DNA from: Metopolophium dirhodum
Lineage: Eukaryota > Arthropoda > Insecta > Hemiptera > Aphididae
Length of the DNA stretch: 64,000 nucleotides
Direction: 5' to 3'
Assembly: GCF_019925205.1 (NCBI RefSeq)
Contig: NC_083560.1
Coordinates: 7,316,001 to 7,380,000 of the forward strand
Made by a program: the position numbers and the translations under genes
Notes under the pieces: model-generated
What the model saw: the letters and a program-made list of their open reading frames with translations, nothing else
Told to the model about the DNA's origin: nothing
Databases searched by the model: none
In this document: in pieces, positions 21,009 to 33,539 of the stretch
Numbering within the stretch: position 1 is the stretch's first letter
Layout of the letters: each line of letters opens with the position of its first letter

Positions 21009-21236
21009 AAACATTTTTACCCCCGGGGGTAAAATTATCTTAGGATATCTTTACCAGGGGTGAAATTAACCTAGTATATTTTTACTGGGGGTAAAATAAA
21101 CCTAACCCCCCCCCCCCCCCCCCCCCCGTTAAAATTGTTGGAAAGGGGGGGTAAAAATATCCTAGCTTATAATTAACAATATTTTTAAAATATACTAGGA
21201 TATATTTACCTCTCATTGAATTTCCGGGGGTAAAAA
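21009..21236. repeat. Palindrome array with a 22-base C run
   Basis: Same motif family as 18586-18834 but with the middle replaced by a run of 22 cytosines (21106-21127) followed by GTTAAAATTGTTGG and a G7 run. The C run lies where copy 1 has CCTAGGATATTTATACCCCC. Confidence 0.7.
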
Positions 21237-22707
21237 TCGTCTGTTACACCGGCGTTTCACGGTTCATGGTTTTCGTTTGTGTAAATTATAATGTCTACAC
21301 CTGTTCGTGGGCCAATTATTATTATTGTTTGTATTAATATGTAGATTTGTCGTTACGTAAGGATGAAGATCTGGGCGCCCACCATTAAAAAACGAATTAT
21401 TATATTATAATATATAAGTCTTTGTAAGAAATACAAGTGTTTCCGTCTTCCAAATTGTAGTACCACCATTTTAGGGTAACCCTTCCCGCTCCTGCCCCCC
21501 AACACAATCGCGAGTCTTTGCCGACAACCGCCATACTAGTATGTCCGGCAGCGGCGCAAACAAAATCGCTACATGAAAAATCGAGCGAATATCCAATCTT
21601 GCATGTAAAAATATAAACTTCAAATGTTCATAAAAAATGAGAATCTTGTATTACATTTTAAAATTTTAGATTTAAAAAGAAAAATCTTTATGAATTCCTA
21701 ACTCAAAATCGAGCGAATACCCAATATTGTAAAAATATGGACTTCAAACGCTCATAAAAGTTTAATTTAATTTGATTGTAGAAATTTTTTTTTTTTGGTA
21801 AATATAGACAAATTTATGAATAATCTTGTATTACATTTTAAAAATGCTTTAAAAATAAACATTTTTATGAATTCTTAATTAAAAATAATTTGCTAATTTT
21901 CGTGAATTTTGCGTATTTTGTCAATAATTGAACTTTAAATGCTTATAAAATAAAACTGTGACTGAGGACTTTCAATATTTTTTAAATGTCATTGTAACAT
22001 TATAGAAGGAAAAGTATTAAATTTTCAAGCTCTTTCTCAACAAATAACGTTTTATTGACATTCATAAAAAAAAGACTAATAAAATTGGAAACTGAAAATG
22101 TTTCTAAACAATTCAAAACAAATCAAAATATTTTGAAAATTTAATCGTGTATAGAAAATTTTAATATAAACAACCCGTGAAAATGTCAAGTATATACGTT
22201 ATATTTATATATGGTTCATTTGTTGTAGAGTTAAACCAAACAACAAAATCGATTTTGTCAAAAACCGATTTTGCGTAAAATCCCAGTTTTTTCTCAATAT
22301 TGTTGTGTTTTTTTCCCCTTTTTTGAAAACTATTGAGAATTTTAAAATCACTCCACTTAGAATCTAAAAATAATTTGCATATTTTAGTTAATTTGACGAA
22401 AATCGTCAAAATTCTGACTTCAATCACTTAAAAAAAATATAAAAAATTTCTCTTGTATAGAAAGCTCAAATTAAGTCAAAGCATTTAGAACATTTTATCA
22501 TGTATAATATAATATATAGTCTTAAAATTAATTCTATACAATAAGTAAATATTATATAGGTAGGTATAAAATAGTAGGTATATTTTGTAACTGAATTAGG
22601 TAGGCTAAACTCTGTCGAACACTCGAACTGTAAATGTCAGTGTTAAAAATGACAAAGCATCGTTTTTTTTTTTATGCTTGAGAACCAAATTTATTATACT
22701 TGGTGTG

Positions 22708-22782
22708 TTATTTTCTGAAAGCATCGCGTAAGCTCTTCCATTTCTTTTGTAGTTCTTTAAGCCGGGTGTCGGTGCCGGTCAT
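22708..22782 (-). pseudogene. MADF-domain exon remnant
   Basis: Minus-strand codons read LKELQKKWKSLRDAFRK, the conserved KxWxxLRDxF core of a MADF (Myb/SANT-like) domain, then hit a TAA. The near-identical copy at 40756-40866 continues for 12 more codons. Stops lie just upstream, and the N-terminal part of the domain is absent, so this is a fragment. MADF proteins are DNA-binding factors, also found as accessory proteins of PIF/Harbinger transposons. Confidence 0.6.
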
Positions 22783-22799
22783 TTATTAAGGAGTAAAAT

Positions 22800-24540
22800 T
22801 CTGTAACCAAAAAATACGGGTTTTTTTATTTTAAAAATTAAAATTGTGGCTTGAAGGATCCAAAGTTAACTTAATAACCAAGTAAAATCTATATTCAAAA
22901 TTATTATCACTGTGAAACTCAGGTCAGTATAAGGACTATTTTACAAAATTTGTCAGTAAAATAATTTAGATTTTAGGCGTTTTACACAGAGGCTATATCA
23001 AGCATTTTTTGGTTTACTGAACCACAAAAAAAAGTCTAGGGTGGGTGTCATTTTCAAAGGTAGGTACTTGGTCTTGGTTATCACTAATCAGTGTCCGGTA
23101 TGGCCGTATAGGTAATATAAACATGGTTAGTTTGATGGCCAATTCGTAATTAGCAATAAATAGATACAATTACATACATTAACAATAAACTTATGAAGTT
23201 ATAAACAGCTTTATGACAAAAAAGGTTTGTAAGTAGATGTCGCTCTGTTGAACAGTAGGTTACAAGTGGGTTACTGTATAATGGATGGTATTAAATTTGA
23301 ATTCAATGATAATATAATAATATCATTGTATACGAAATACGATTCTAAACGGTGACGGTGACACTATTTCTGAATTAAACGTGAATATATTTATTTTTTT
23401 CATAGCAGTAATTGTATTGATAATAACAATCTAATACTATAAAATCCCAATATTATAATTTATAATAATATAATATTCATACGAATGTGTTTTGTTATTT
23501 ATTATTACGTTTCTCGTGTGATGTTGATTACTATTTTATAGAAATGGTTTCAATTAAACAAAGTGTGAAATAATTCATTTTCATGAAAAATACGATTCTC
23601 TAAGTGGACACAACACAATATACAATTAATAGTTATTTATTAATACATATTTTTGATTCATAAATTTTCTTACATCTGCTCAGAATCGTTTTTTATCGAA
23701 TGCAATCATTGCATTCAAATTGAGTAGGTACTGTTATAATATACTATTCTGTCCGAGGATCGAAAGGACAATGACAAATTTACCTTAATCATTTTTTTAA
23801 TAAAGAAAATTAGGTACCCGACATAAAAATAATAATTATTCAATGAAGTACCTATCTATAGTAAAAACCTCAATAACCACAATTTATTTATAAAATGCAC
23901 ACAATATATTATTATGTAGCCAATAATATAAATTATACGAAATTAATTTTAAAACTATTGATAATTTTGAATTTTGAAATAATTTTAAATAATTTTAAAT
24001 AATTCAAATGATTTTGAACCTCCTCAATGCACCAACAATACTCACTTTCCAATCGAACAAGAAACTTGGTTAAACTAGATTCGTGGTTCTAAACATTTTT
24101 ACTATCCTAAAAGGTGACTTTATTGCAAGGCTCCTGATATATTGTTACAATAGCAGTTGAAAAATATTAAAAATATATAGTCACAATTTTTTTTTATAAT
24201 TATTCAAAGTACGAATTTTGACAAGATTTATCAAATTTAAAATTTTATAGTTATTTTGTAGTTAAAAATGTATAAAATGTTCAACCTTTATAGTTAAGGA
24301 TTGAAAATTTAAAACAAGATTCCACGTAAATGGGTTGTATATAAATTACTTTATTCACTTTAATATCATCAAATGTTATGATATACATAGGCTAAAAATT
24401 GTTTTTCTTATACGATAATATTATATCATTGAATTCAAATTTAACAACATCTATTACTGTTACGCACTTGTAACATACTGTAAAGCAGAGCGACATCCAC
24501 TTACCCACCTTTTTAATTTTTAATTTGATATATTTTCTAA
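22800..24540. repeat. Repeat block F with dispersed cores
   Basis: 22824-23350 is matched by 44224-44785 and partly by 38756-39016 (GTGGCTTGAAGG, TTTTAGGCGTTTTACACAGAGG, AAGTCTAGGGTGGGTGTCAT). 23365-23640 is matched by 59490-59755. Dispersed cores lie at 23222-23360 (plus) and 24390-24515 (minus). 24140-24540 is matched by 61700-62120. No gene is seen. Confidence 0.6.
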
Positions 24541-25799
24541 AAAACTGAACTTAAATTGCTTACAATAAATGTGTGCCCATGTATTTTGTAACAATATGGA
24601 AGGAGACTTCGGGACGTCCCTGCGGTACTCACCACATACGCCTAATATTACACTAGACAGGCAACCATATATGCCCTCACCTGATGCTTGACTAGTAAAC
24701 TATTCTACGCATGACGACGATAACAGCGAGGATGGGAAAGACCAATCAAAGTAATGATGATGGTGCAGGCTAGTTATGGGGAGGGAGTCTCTGTTAGAAA
24801 GTTTTATAATACGTAAAGAAATAAAAAATCAAAACTCTATATAAGCGTGGCAGTAAAATACTGTTGTGCGTATGCGTATAAATTTAAAAACATAGACTTA
24901 TAAATAAACATACAAACATATACATTCTAAAATAATGATTTCCGCAAATGTTTTTGTACCATTGTTTTAATTAACTCATTGGAATACATGTATAAAAAAA
25001 AATTGTAATTGCAAATCTAGAGAATTATAAGGAACCACTATTCCAAATTTCAAGTCGCTATATATATCTACTATAATAGCTTAGGCTAGGTTGAATCAGT
25101 CAGGACTGCTTGTTTTATATTATTCATATATTTCATTTTGAAACATTTTATATTCCAATAATTGTTAAAAAAAATATTATTTTACATTCCATTTTCATAC
25201 ATTTTATAATTCAATAATTTATACAATAGATTTATATCACATAATAGTGGCGTAATTATGAATTTGTATAAGGGCGGGGATAGAAATTTTTTGAAACACA
25301 TAATACTAAATACTAAATAAATAAAATAAATATAAAAAATTCAAAATTTTAAAGTACAGTGGTGTGTGGTAGTTTGAACATAGGTAGGTTGGGTTAGGTT
25401 AGGGTTGGGGTATGTAAATGTACTACACATTTTTAAGACAGAATAAAAATAAAAATAATGATATATTTTAAGTAATAAATTAAAAGTTTAATATGTTTGC
25501 AATGTCATTTCTTTTTACAATTTGTTGGGCTGTTCGGGCTGTTCGGCAATAGTCTGAGACAATTTTATAACATGTGGTTCATAGGTATAGAGTATCTAGA
25601 GTACTCTTGCCACAAATATTTTTTATGTGATTCAACCCTGAAAAATACATTTTTATTTGTTGTGCTGTCTGAGAAAACTTAGGTATACGAGTTAGATTTT
25701 TTTGTTAAACAACATTGAATGACAGATAGTACTTAAATACACATATTCAGGTTAATTTCAAATTTTTAACATTTTCGATACGACCATGCGCAATGCATC
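24541..25799. repeat. Repeat block A, copy 2
   Basis: Copy of 2150-3080, beginning with the CTTCGGGACGTCCCTGCGG landmark shared with 62140. It includes a short TTAGG-like stretch (GGTTGGGTTAGGTTAGGG near 25385). 25135-25380 is an inverted copy of about 32440-32690. Confidence 0.65.
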
Positions 25800-28245
25800 T
25801 AATTTTTAAGTTTGTGGTATCAATGACTAAATAGGCTAGAAATATTTAATTTTATAAATGACCTAAAATTATAAAACCAACGTTATCATTTTATCTATTA
25901 AAAAATAATGTATTTGATAATTTCAAATTACATAACAATTAATTATAATTAATGCTGTAAGATTAAGATTTAACTAACTATGTACGTGTTATTCATAAAT
26001 ATTTTTACATTACTTGTCTATCCGAAAGAAAATATGTCACAAAAATATTTTTTTACTAATAGGATAGTGAGACAAAAAATGTAAAAAGGAATATATTTTG
26101 CCCTCCCCTTGACAAATTCCTGCCAGGTGCAACAGAATATAATTTTTTTTAAAACCATTCAATTTTAAAATGTATGAAAATGAAATATATTCTCAAAATG
26201 CCCATAATATATGTTGGTTAGTAAAATGTAGGTACTAATTGATAAAAATAAATAGTATTTAATACGTTAATTTGAAATACATCAAATCATTATATTTTGA
26301 GGAATATTTTAAATAATAATTTATAACAGTTTATTTAATACTAGGTATACTGCATGATAGGTATTCAATTACTTTTTAAAAGTATTTTTATACAATAATG
26401 TGTCACTATTAATAAGCAAACACATTGTATTAGTGCTCACAGTAATACACATAGATAAAATAATACATTTTATTTTCATTAATTTTATAATTCAATATTT
26501 TTTCCAAATAATATAAATACTATAAGTTTAGATATTTTAGTTAATTCCATAGATTAACGGTCGGTGTGAGAATGTAATGTTACTGTTCGACTAGTGTAAA
26601 AACTAACATATTATATAATACTATATAATATACCAGCGATTCTCATACTTTAAATATTCGCTTACCATCTACACAGTTTGAAAATTTTCATGTACCTCTT
26701 GAACAAATAACCTTTTTTATGAGCCTTCCGCGGAATGATGAAAAATTATATTAAAATTTATGAAAATGAAGTATACTTATATATAGGTAATAATATATTT
26801 TTCTGCCGTGTGGGATTGTTTTATTTTTATTGGTTTTAAGCCAGGCAGCTGAGGCCATTAGCTGTAGGATAGTACTATGATACAACTATGATACTATGGT
26901 ACTATGATGGTAGGGAACTGACCGAATTGAATTCAATTATTGTGGGTCGCTTTTGCATTTAAACATGTAAATATGCACACTCGAGAAAACACTGTCTCGT
27001 ACTCTCGTCTGAAAGACAAAAATATACCCAGGTAGATACTAAACAATTACCGTTGTTTAACAAAAAAATCTAACTCGTATACCTAAGTTTACTCGGACAC
27101 CACAACAAATAAAAATGTAGTTTTCAGGGTTAAATCGCATAAAAATACACAAGTAAATTATTGTTCTTTTATTAGTACAAAAAGACTCACAGATTTTCGT
27201 ACTTCACTTGTTCAAAAACTAAAAAAATATTTGTGGTAAGAGTACTCTAGTACTCTATACCTACGAACCACATATTATAAAATTGTCTCAGACTATTGCC
27301 GAATAGCCCGAACAGCCCAACAAATTTTAAAAAGAAATGAGATTGCATTATTTCTATTTTTCTTCTGTCTTAAAAATGTACCAAAAAATAAATAAATAAT
27401 CGGTCGTAAATAATCTCACCAAATTTAAATATATTAAAAGGATGAGAACCGCTTGTATATAGTATATTATATAATATAATAATATGTTATTTTTTACACC
27501 AGTCGAACAGTTATATTATATTCTTACACCTACTGTTAATCTATATGATGAACTTAATAATACATACTGAAACAGTAATAATTATAAAAAATTATAAAAA
27601 TAATTAATAATTTAAGTAAATTATAAATAATATTTAATGTTAATAATCATGCATTCCATTTTTTTATAAAGGTGATTTTTCCGGATGATCCTTCCGCGTA
27701 ATGATGAAAAATGTTATTAAAATTTATGAAAATGAAATATAATTATAAATAGGTAATAATATATTTTTCTGCCGTGTAGAATTGATTTTTTTTTTATTGT
27801 TCTGAAGCCTGAAGTCTGTATACCTAAGTTTTTATTAAAATATTTGTGGCAAGAGTACCCTAGTACTAATAAAATAAATAATCGGTCGTAAATAATCTCA
27901 CCAAATTTAAATATATTAAAAGGATGATAACCGCTGGTATATAGTATATATATAATATAAATATATAATAATATGTTAGTTTTTACACCAGTCGAACAGT
28001 AAATAATACATTCTTATACTGACTGTTAATCTGTGGAATACAATTATTGAATTATGAAATGTATTATTTGTATTACAGTGAGCACTAATACAATTTGTTT
28101 GCTTAACAACAGTGTTGTATAAAATACTTTTAAAAAGTATTTGAATAGGTACTTTCCTAGTAAGTAAATAATTTAAAGTCCACTGCCAAAACCCTCAAAC
28201 AAAGCTCTACTGATATTAAATAGGTTCATAGGTATAGAGTACTAG

Positions 28246-29285
28246 CAGTGCCGGCACTAGGTATTGCGGGGCCCTGGACATAGGTAATAGGTGCCCAGAG
28301 GAAGGCAAAATTTTAGCTTTTTTTAAATCAGGATTATTTGAAATTAATGCGGTTTTTATTTGAATTTCAAACATTAAAAATAATATTATCAGGTTATTCT
28401 TTTTTTAATTATAATATGTTAACAAAAAATTATTTACAAATAATAAAATAATATGCATGTGTTGAAAATTATAAGTTAATAAATTCGTGGGTGGCCTATT
28501 ATTTAATTAATTTATATTTATTTTAATAATTACAACTTATAAAAACATCAATAAAAAATAAATAAAATCATCAAAATGTTTGAATGATTTAATAAATTGT
28601 TTAATATCTAAGGACGCGGCGGCGGTAGATAATAAACTACATTAAAACTAATCCTGATACACTAGATACGCACGCAGTAGGTACATATTATTTAATACCT
28701 ACTATATCTAAACTAAATTGTAATAATAATTTCATAAAATGAAAACTTAATTTTATGATATTATGCAGAAATTGTTGAAAAAATACTGTAAGGTGCAAAA
28801 CGGATTGCAGTCAAATACTCAAATGTTGAACATAATATAATCAAATAAATGTTTTGAGAATATAGCTCTTGCCCCTTCTATAATACGGTCATACGACAAT
28901 ACGCGGAGAGCTTTTCCAAACAAAGAACAGAAAAAAACAATAACTATAGAGATAATAAATATTTATATTATTAATTATAGTATACTCCTACAATCCTCGA
29001 GTATCCTCAAAATATTACTCCTTCATCGTATCGATAACGATTTACTTTGTACTATGGCTAAATTTAGAAATCATTTTCCAAATAGCTAATGATAGAAATA
29101 ATATTAATATTATACATGTGTAGTATATAACAATAAGTCAATAAATGTATGGATTTATAATTTGTTAATATAAAATATCAATGTGTTTCGCGGTATTAAG
29201 ATGATAGTTAAAAATTGCGGGGCCCTTTAACAAGCGCGGGGCCCTGGACATATGTCCCATTTGTCCTCCCCTAGCGCCGGCACTG
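28246..29285. mobile_element. Non-autonomous hAT-like DNA transposon
   Basis: 1040 bp with terminal inverted repeats CAGTGCCGGCACTAGG and CAGTGCCGGCGCTAGG (one mismatch in 16), flanked by the 8-bp direct repeat AGTACTAG at 28238-28245 and 29286-29293. Eight-base duplications and CAGTG-type ends are hallmarks of the hAT superfamily. The unoccupied sequence TAGAGTACTAGAGTACTCTTG is split here and appears intact, once, near 53885. A subterminal GCGGGGCCCTGGACAT motif occurs near both ends. The AT-rich interior has no frame, so transposase must come from elsewhere. Confidence 0.85.
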
Positions 29286-29446
29286 AGTACTAGAGTACTC
29301 TTGCCACAAATATTTTTTATGTGATTCAACCCTGAAAAATACATTTTTATTTGTTGTGCTGTCTGAGTAAACTTAGGTATACGAGTTAGATTTTTTTGTT
29401 AAACAACGGTAGTTGTCTAGTACCTACCTAGGTATATTTTTGTCTT

Positions 29447-30270
29447 GGTCGGCAGAGTCCTACCCCCACCTCCACGTGGTGCCGACTGGAAACGGAATTC
29501 CGGTTCCGGCCAACGGGGGAGGCACAGAAGGCAAACTGTATAAAACCGAACACCGGCGGGTCAACACCAGCGACCAGAGAGGGCCAACATCGCCCTCCAA
29601 CCACCGACAACAGACCGAAGGCTCGATGCGAAGACAACCGGGAAGGTTAGACGGGGACCCAGGGGCTAGTAAACTCAGCACCCCAGTACCATCATCCGAA
29701 ACTGCCCTGCAGCGCAGGCGTGCGCCGGGGCATTAGTAGGACGCCTGTAGCACGATTCGTCACCGTCCGGGCGATCGCGATTGATGAGAAAGGGCGCTAG
29801 TCAGAACGCCTCAAGAAACCGCCGACCGGTCACTCGACGCACCGAGCAGCACGAAAGATCCAACGAACGGAGGAAACAGAAGGAAAACTGACCAAACCAT
29901 CACCGGTGAGACGCGAACTCCAGTACAACGGAAGGAGAACCGCGAGGCACGAGACTCGAGGCCGACTGGCTAACAAGCTGGCTGGGAAGACCACGAACGC
30001 GACTTCGAGACTGGCGGGCAGCAAAGCCGGGTCGAGAAGTCAACAAACGCTACCAGCGGGCCTTAAGCCAACAATGTCATTTCTTAATAAAATGTAAAAA
30101 ATAACTTCAATGTGCGCCCATTAAGGGACAAAACAAAACAAAGGTGTGAATATTAAATTTATAAAATGTTACATTTATCTAATTCAATAAACGATGGCGG
30201 CGCCGCGGAAGTAATGCGAAAGCAGTTCCCACGGCGTCGTCGGTTATAAACTGAAAAAAAAAAAAAAAAA
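29447..30270 (+). mobile_element. Poly(A)-tailed retroposon, GC-rich, SINE-like or truncated LINE
   Basis: 824 bp ending in 17 A residues (30254-30270) and bounded by the 17-bp direct repeat AGGTATATTTTTGTCTT (29430-29446 and 30271-30287). These are the signs of target-primed reverse transcription. It starts GGTCGGCAGAGTCCTACCCC. Partial copies start with the same bases at 36466 and 55280, so this is a defined 5' end rather than random truncation. GC-rich 5' two thirds, AT-richer 3' third. Frames (for example 29413-29736) are not conserved in phase between copies. No reverse transcriptase. Confidence 0.8.
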
Positions 30271-31545
30271 AGGTATATTTTTGTCTTACGGACGAGAGTG
30301 TTATCGCAAGTGTGAGTACCATGTAGGTATATGGTTGTATAGCACATGCATATTTACATGTATAAATGCAAAAGCGAGCCACAATAAATTTAATTCAATT
30401 CTGTCAGTTCCCTACTATCCCTATACCATAGTATCATAGTAGTATCATAGTACTATCCTACAGCTAATGTGCTCTGTTGCCGGGCTTAAGACCAATAAAA
30501 TTTAAAAATAAAACAATTCTACACGGAAGAAATTTATATTATTACCTATATATAATTTTATTTAATTTTCATATATTTAAATATAATTACGCGGAAGGCT
30601 CATGATAAGGCTCATTGATAAGCAAAAAAAAAACGTTATTTGTTCCAGTGGTACATGAAAATTTTCAAACTGTGTAGGTGGTAGTTAAGCGAATATTAAA
30701 AGTATGAGAACCGCTGGTATATTATATAGTATAATATAATATGTTAGTTTTTACACCAGTCGATCAGTAACATTACATTCTCACACCGACCCTTAATCTA
30801 CGGAATAAAATTATAGTATCTATATTATTTGTAAAAATTATTGAATTATAAAATGTATGAAAATAAAATGTATTATATTATCTATGTGTATTACAGTGAG
30901 CACTAATACACTGTGTTTGCTTATTAACAGTGACACATTAATGTATAAAAATACTTTTAAAAAGTTTTTGAGTACCTATTATACAGTATACCTAGTATTT
31001 AATAAACTGTTATAAATTAGTATTTAAAATATTCCTCAAATAATAATGTTTTGATGTATTTCATATTTAAATATTAAATACTAATTATTTTTATCAACTA
31101 GTACCTACATTTTACTAACCGACATATATTTTGGGCATTGTAAGCATATATTTCATTTTCATACATTTTATAATTCAATGGTTTTAAAAAAAATATATAC
31201 TGCAAGGTGCAAGGGTGTCCGCAGGAATTTGTCAAGGGGTGTGCAAAATATTTTCCTTTTTACATCTTTTGTGTCACTATCCTATTGGTTCTTAAGTATT
31301 TTTGTGACATATTTTCATTCATATAGACAAGGAATGTAAAAATATTTATGAATTATACGTACTAAGTTACGTACAAGTTTTAACGTAATCTTATAGTATT
31401 AATTTTAATTAATTGTAATTTTAAATTATAAAATACATTATTTTTTAATAGATAAAATGATACCGATGGTTTTATAATCTTAGGTAATTTATAAAATTAA
31501 ATATTTCTAGCCTATTTAGTCATTGATACCACAAACTTAAAAAGT

Positions 31546-33539
31546 TGTATTTATTGTAGGTAGTTTTGCTAGGTAAATTAAAATCTAGAAGATTTTCGTT
31601 ATCGTGATACATATTTATTAAAATTTATTAATATTAATGTAAAATGTAATTAATTTATAAAATTATAAAAATAATTTTTAGATAACAATATTTCTCAAAA
31701 ATATCCTTAGGTATGTAGCATATGCCAAAGGCTAAAATATATTTTTTTTTCGTTTTACATACTTTACATAATCTAACATTTAATTTTTTTATAAAAAAAA
31801 TAAAATCATTGTTGACACTGCAGTATTGACTTGGTCCCATCAGTACATCTCATAATCTATAAAATCAACCTTTTTAGTTCTGAATCTGAATCAAGTTTAG
31901 TAAAAATCATTCTTTAAAAAAAAAAAAAAAAAATGTTTTTTTTGATATTTTTATATTACAACTGTTATAATTGAGGTTGGGATTATAATGCACTTAGCTA
32001 AAGCACATTTTCCAAATCAATGTGGTACTCGTTTTGTAACATACGTCCATTAAGTTTTTTCTAAATTTAAATTTATAATTTAATTTTTATATTTGCACAT
32101 TTTTTTATATGATTTTTATAATAAATATATGATCTTAATTCTAAACCTATAGGTATAGTAATAAAATAGTAAGTTGAAAAAATTTGCTATTGCTCATTTC
32201 CCTATCATTCTTAACTCGTTAAAATACGTAAATTCGCAAATTTTTGAAGGAAATAACTTTCAAAATACTGATTTCAGCAAATTGTTTTTTGCACAATTGT
32301 TCTAAATTTTTAACTCTTTGAAATATGTATGTTTCAAAAAAATCTAAAAAAAATGCTCGGTAGGTGGGTAGATAATAATAGTGGGTGGGTAATAAGCGAT
32401 ATTATGATATATTGTATATTTTGTAAAGGTACAAAATTATGTAGAATTTTAGCTACCACTCACCACTGTACTTTAAGATTTCGTATTTATTATATTTATT
32501 TTATTTATTTAGTATTTAGTATTATCTGTTTAAAAAAATGTCTATCCCTTCCCGTATACAAATTCATAATCACGCAACTATTCTGTGAATTAAAACTATT
32601 GTACAAATTATTTAATTATAAACTGTATGAAAATGAAATGTAAAATAATATTTTTTTACAATTAATGAATTATAAAATGTATTTATATAAATGCATTTAT
32701 TTTATTTACAGTACCTATGTAGTGAAGCATAAAAATACGATGGTGAAGTTTGAATTTGGAAGTCAGACTTACTATTAAAGTTTTTATTAGCTTTTATACT
32801 ATTAACGTACAAACAGCACAAGGTCCGCGATCTACCGCAGGTAGATTGCCTACCTTTTAATGTACTGCTGCGTATCAGAATTTTTATTCCGGCAAACGGA
32901 AAAGTTAAGATACATTTTGAATACTATACACTAAATATTAAATAACGAATTGAACAAAGTTTAAGTCATATAGAGTTGATACATTTAACGGGCAACGAAG
33001 TGCATGGGATCAGCTAGTATATATATATAAAAATAAGTGTACATTTTGAATAAATTTTAGAACTCAAGATCCACCAAACCGAATTTCGGGACATATTGAG
33101 ATTGATATGTAGATAGTTTCTGTGAAGTTTGTACGCTGTGGACTAAGTGGTTCCGGACTTCCGGAGTTATGGCCTCTTAAGTGCACACCTTGCGACATGG
33201 CCAAAAACAACAACAACGTTTATACAATTGTTTTTATCTATATATATAACCCATAGCAACCATTAAAAAACAAAAATTTCTATCGTAAATCTCAAAATTC
33301 CTGTTTGAGCCCCTACCGGGGATGATCACTTCCCTTTTTAAATTAGCCTATGACACTCACAAAGAATGTGGCTTTCTATTGGTGAAAGAATTTTCGATAT
33401 CGGTTCAGTAGTTTTGGAGTTTATCCCGAACATACAAACAAACGCATAATTTTATACATTAGTATAGATAAAAATGAATGTTTGTGCGTAGATTAGATCA
33501 CTGGGAAGAAGATAGGTTAATTTAAAAAGTGTTTAATTT
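31546..33539. other. AT-rich intergenic sequence with an outer inverted-repeat arm
   Basis: No gene is seen. 32440-32690 is the inverted partner of 25135-25380, including GGATAGACATTTTT/AAAAATGTCTATCC-type landmarks. A 104-codon frame at 32329-32643 lies over this repeat and is not convincing. A 19-base A run lies at about 31916-31934. The string CAGCTAGT near 33010 resembles a Helitron 3' end, but no stem supports it. Confidence 0.5.
33040..33475. mobile_element. Possible 3' fragment of an RTE-type LINE or related SINE
   Basis: The segment ends with GGTTCAGTAGTTTTGGAG, then ACAAACAAACGCATAATTTTATACATTAGTATAGAT. That succession is one I recognise from 3' ends of common insect RTE-like repeats. 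Upstream there is a GC-richer stretch (GTGGTTCCGGACTTCCGGAG in approximate form near 33150). No coding frame. The family call is from memory of similar repeats and is uncertain. Confidence 0.35.

Larger units (their letters stand above)
20441..22800. repeat. Repeat block E, copy 2 (tandem with copy 1)
   Basis: It restarts at the same TTTGATTAAC/TCTGTTCGAACACGGACG landmark as copy 1 and follows it with small indels. It lacks the GTGCTGGGAGAATTCGTCCG segment present near 18857 in copy 1. It ends with the MADF remnant at 22708-22782. Confidence 0.65.
25800..31545. repeat. Long inverted repeat (foldback) structure
   Basis: Left arm about 25800-27285; right arm about 28222-31545 in opposite orientation. 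Once the two insertions inside the right arm are removed, it corresponds to the left arm along its length. Paired landmarks are AAGTTTGTGGTATCAATGAC (25808) with its complement near 31520, the GACTGACCGAATTGAATTC region near 26920 with about 30395, and the CTCTCGTCTG region near 27003 with about 30290. The spacer is about 27286-28221. Weaker outer arms continue to 25135 and 32690. The arms are visibly diverged, so this is not a fresh duplication. No transposase is seen. Confidence 0.7.

Noticed and set aside
25382..25410. TTAGG-like string (also near 44130 and 45878), possible insect telomere repeat
   Set aside because: Only two or three imperfect units each, embedded in dispersed repeat; not a telomeric array.
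29413..30097. ORFs of 60-107 codons in the GC-rich retroposon, and 217 codons at 55271-55924
   Set aside because: Reading frame changes between copies through indels; no domain, and composition explains the absence of stops.
32990..33012. CAGCTAGT string resembling a Helitron 3' terminus
   Set aside because: No convincing stem-loop just upstream, no defined 5' TC end, no Rep/helicase frame.
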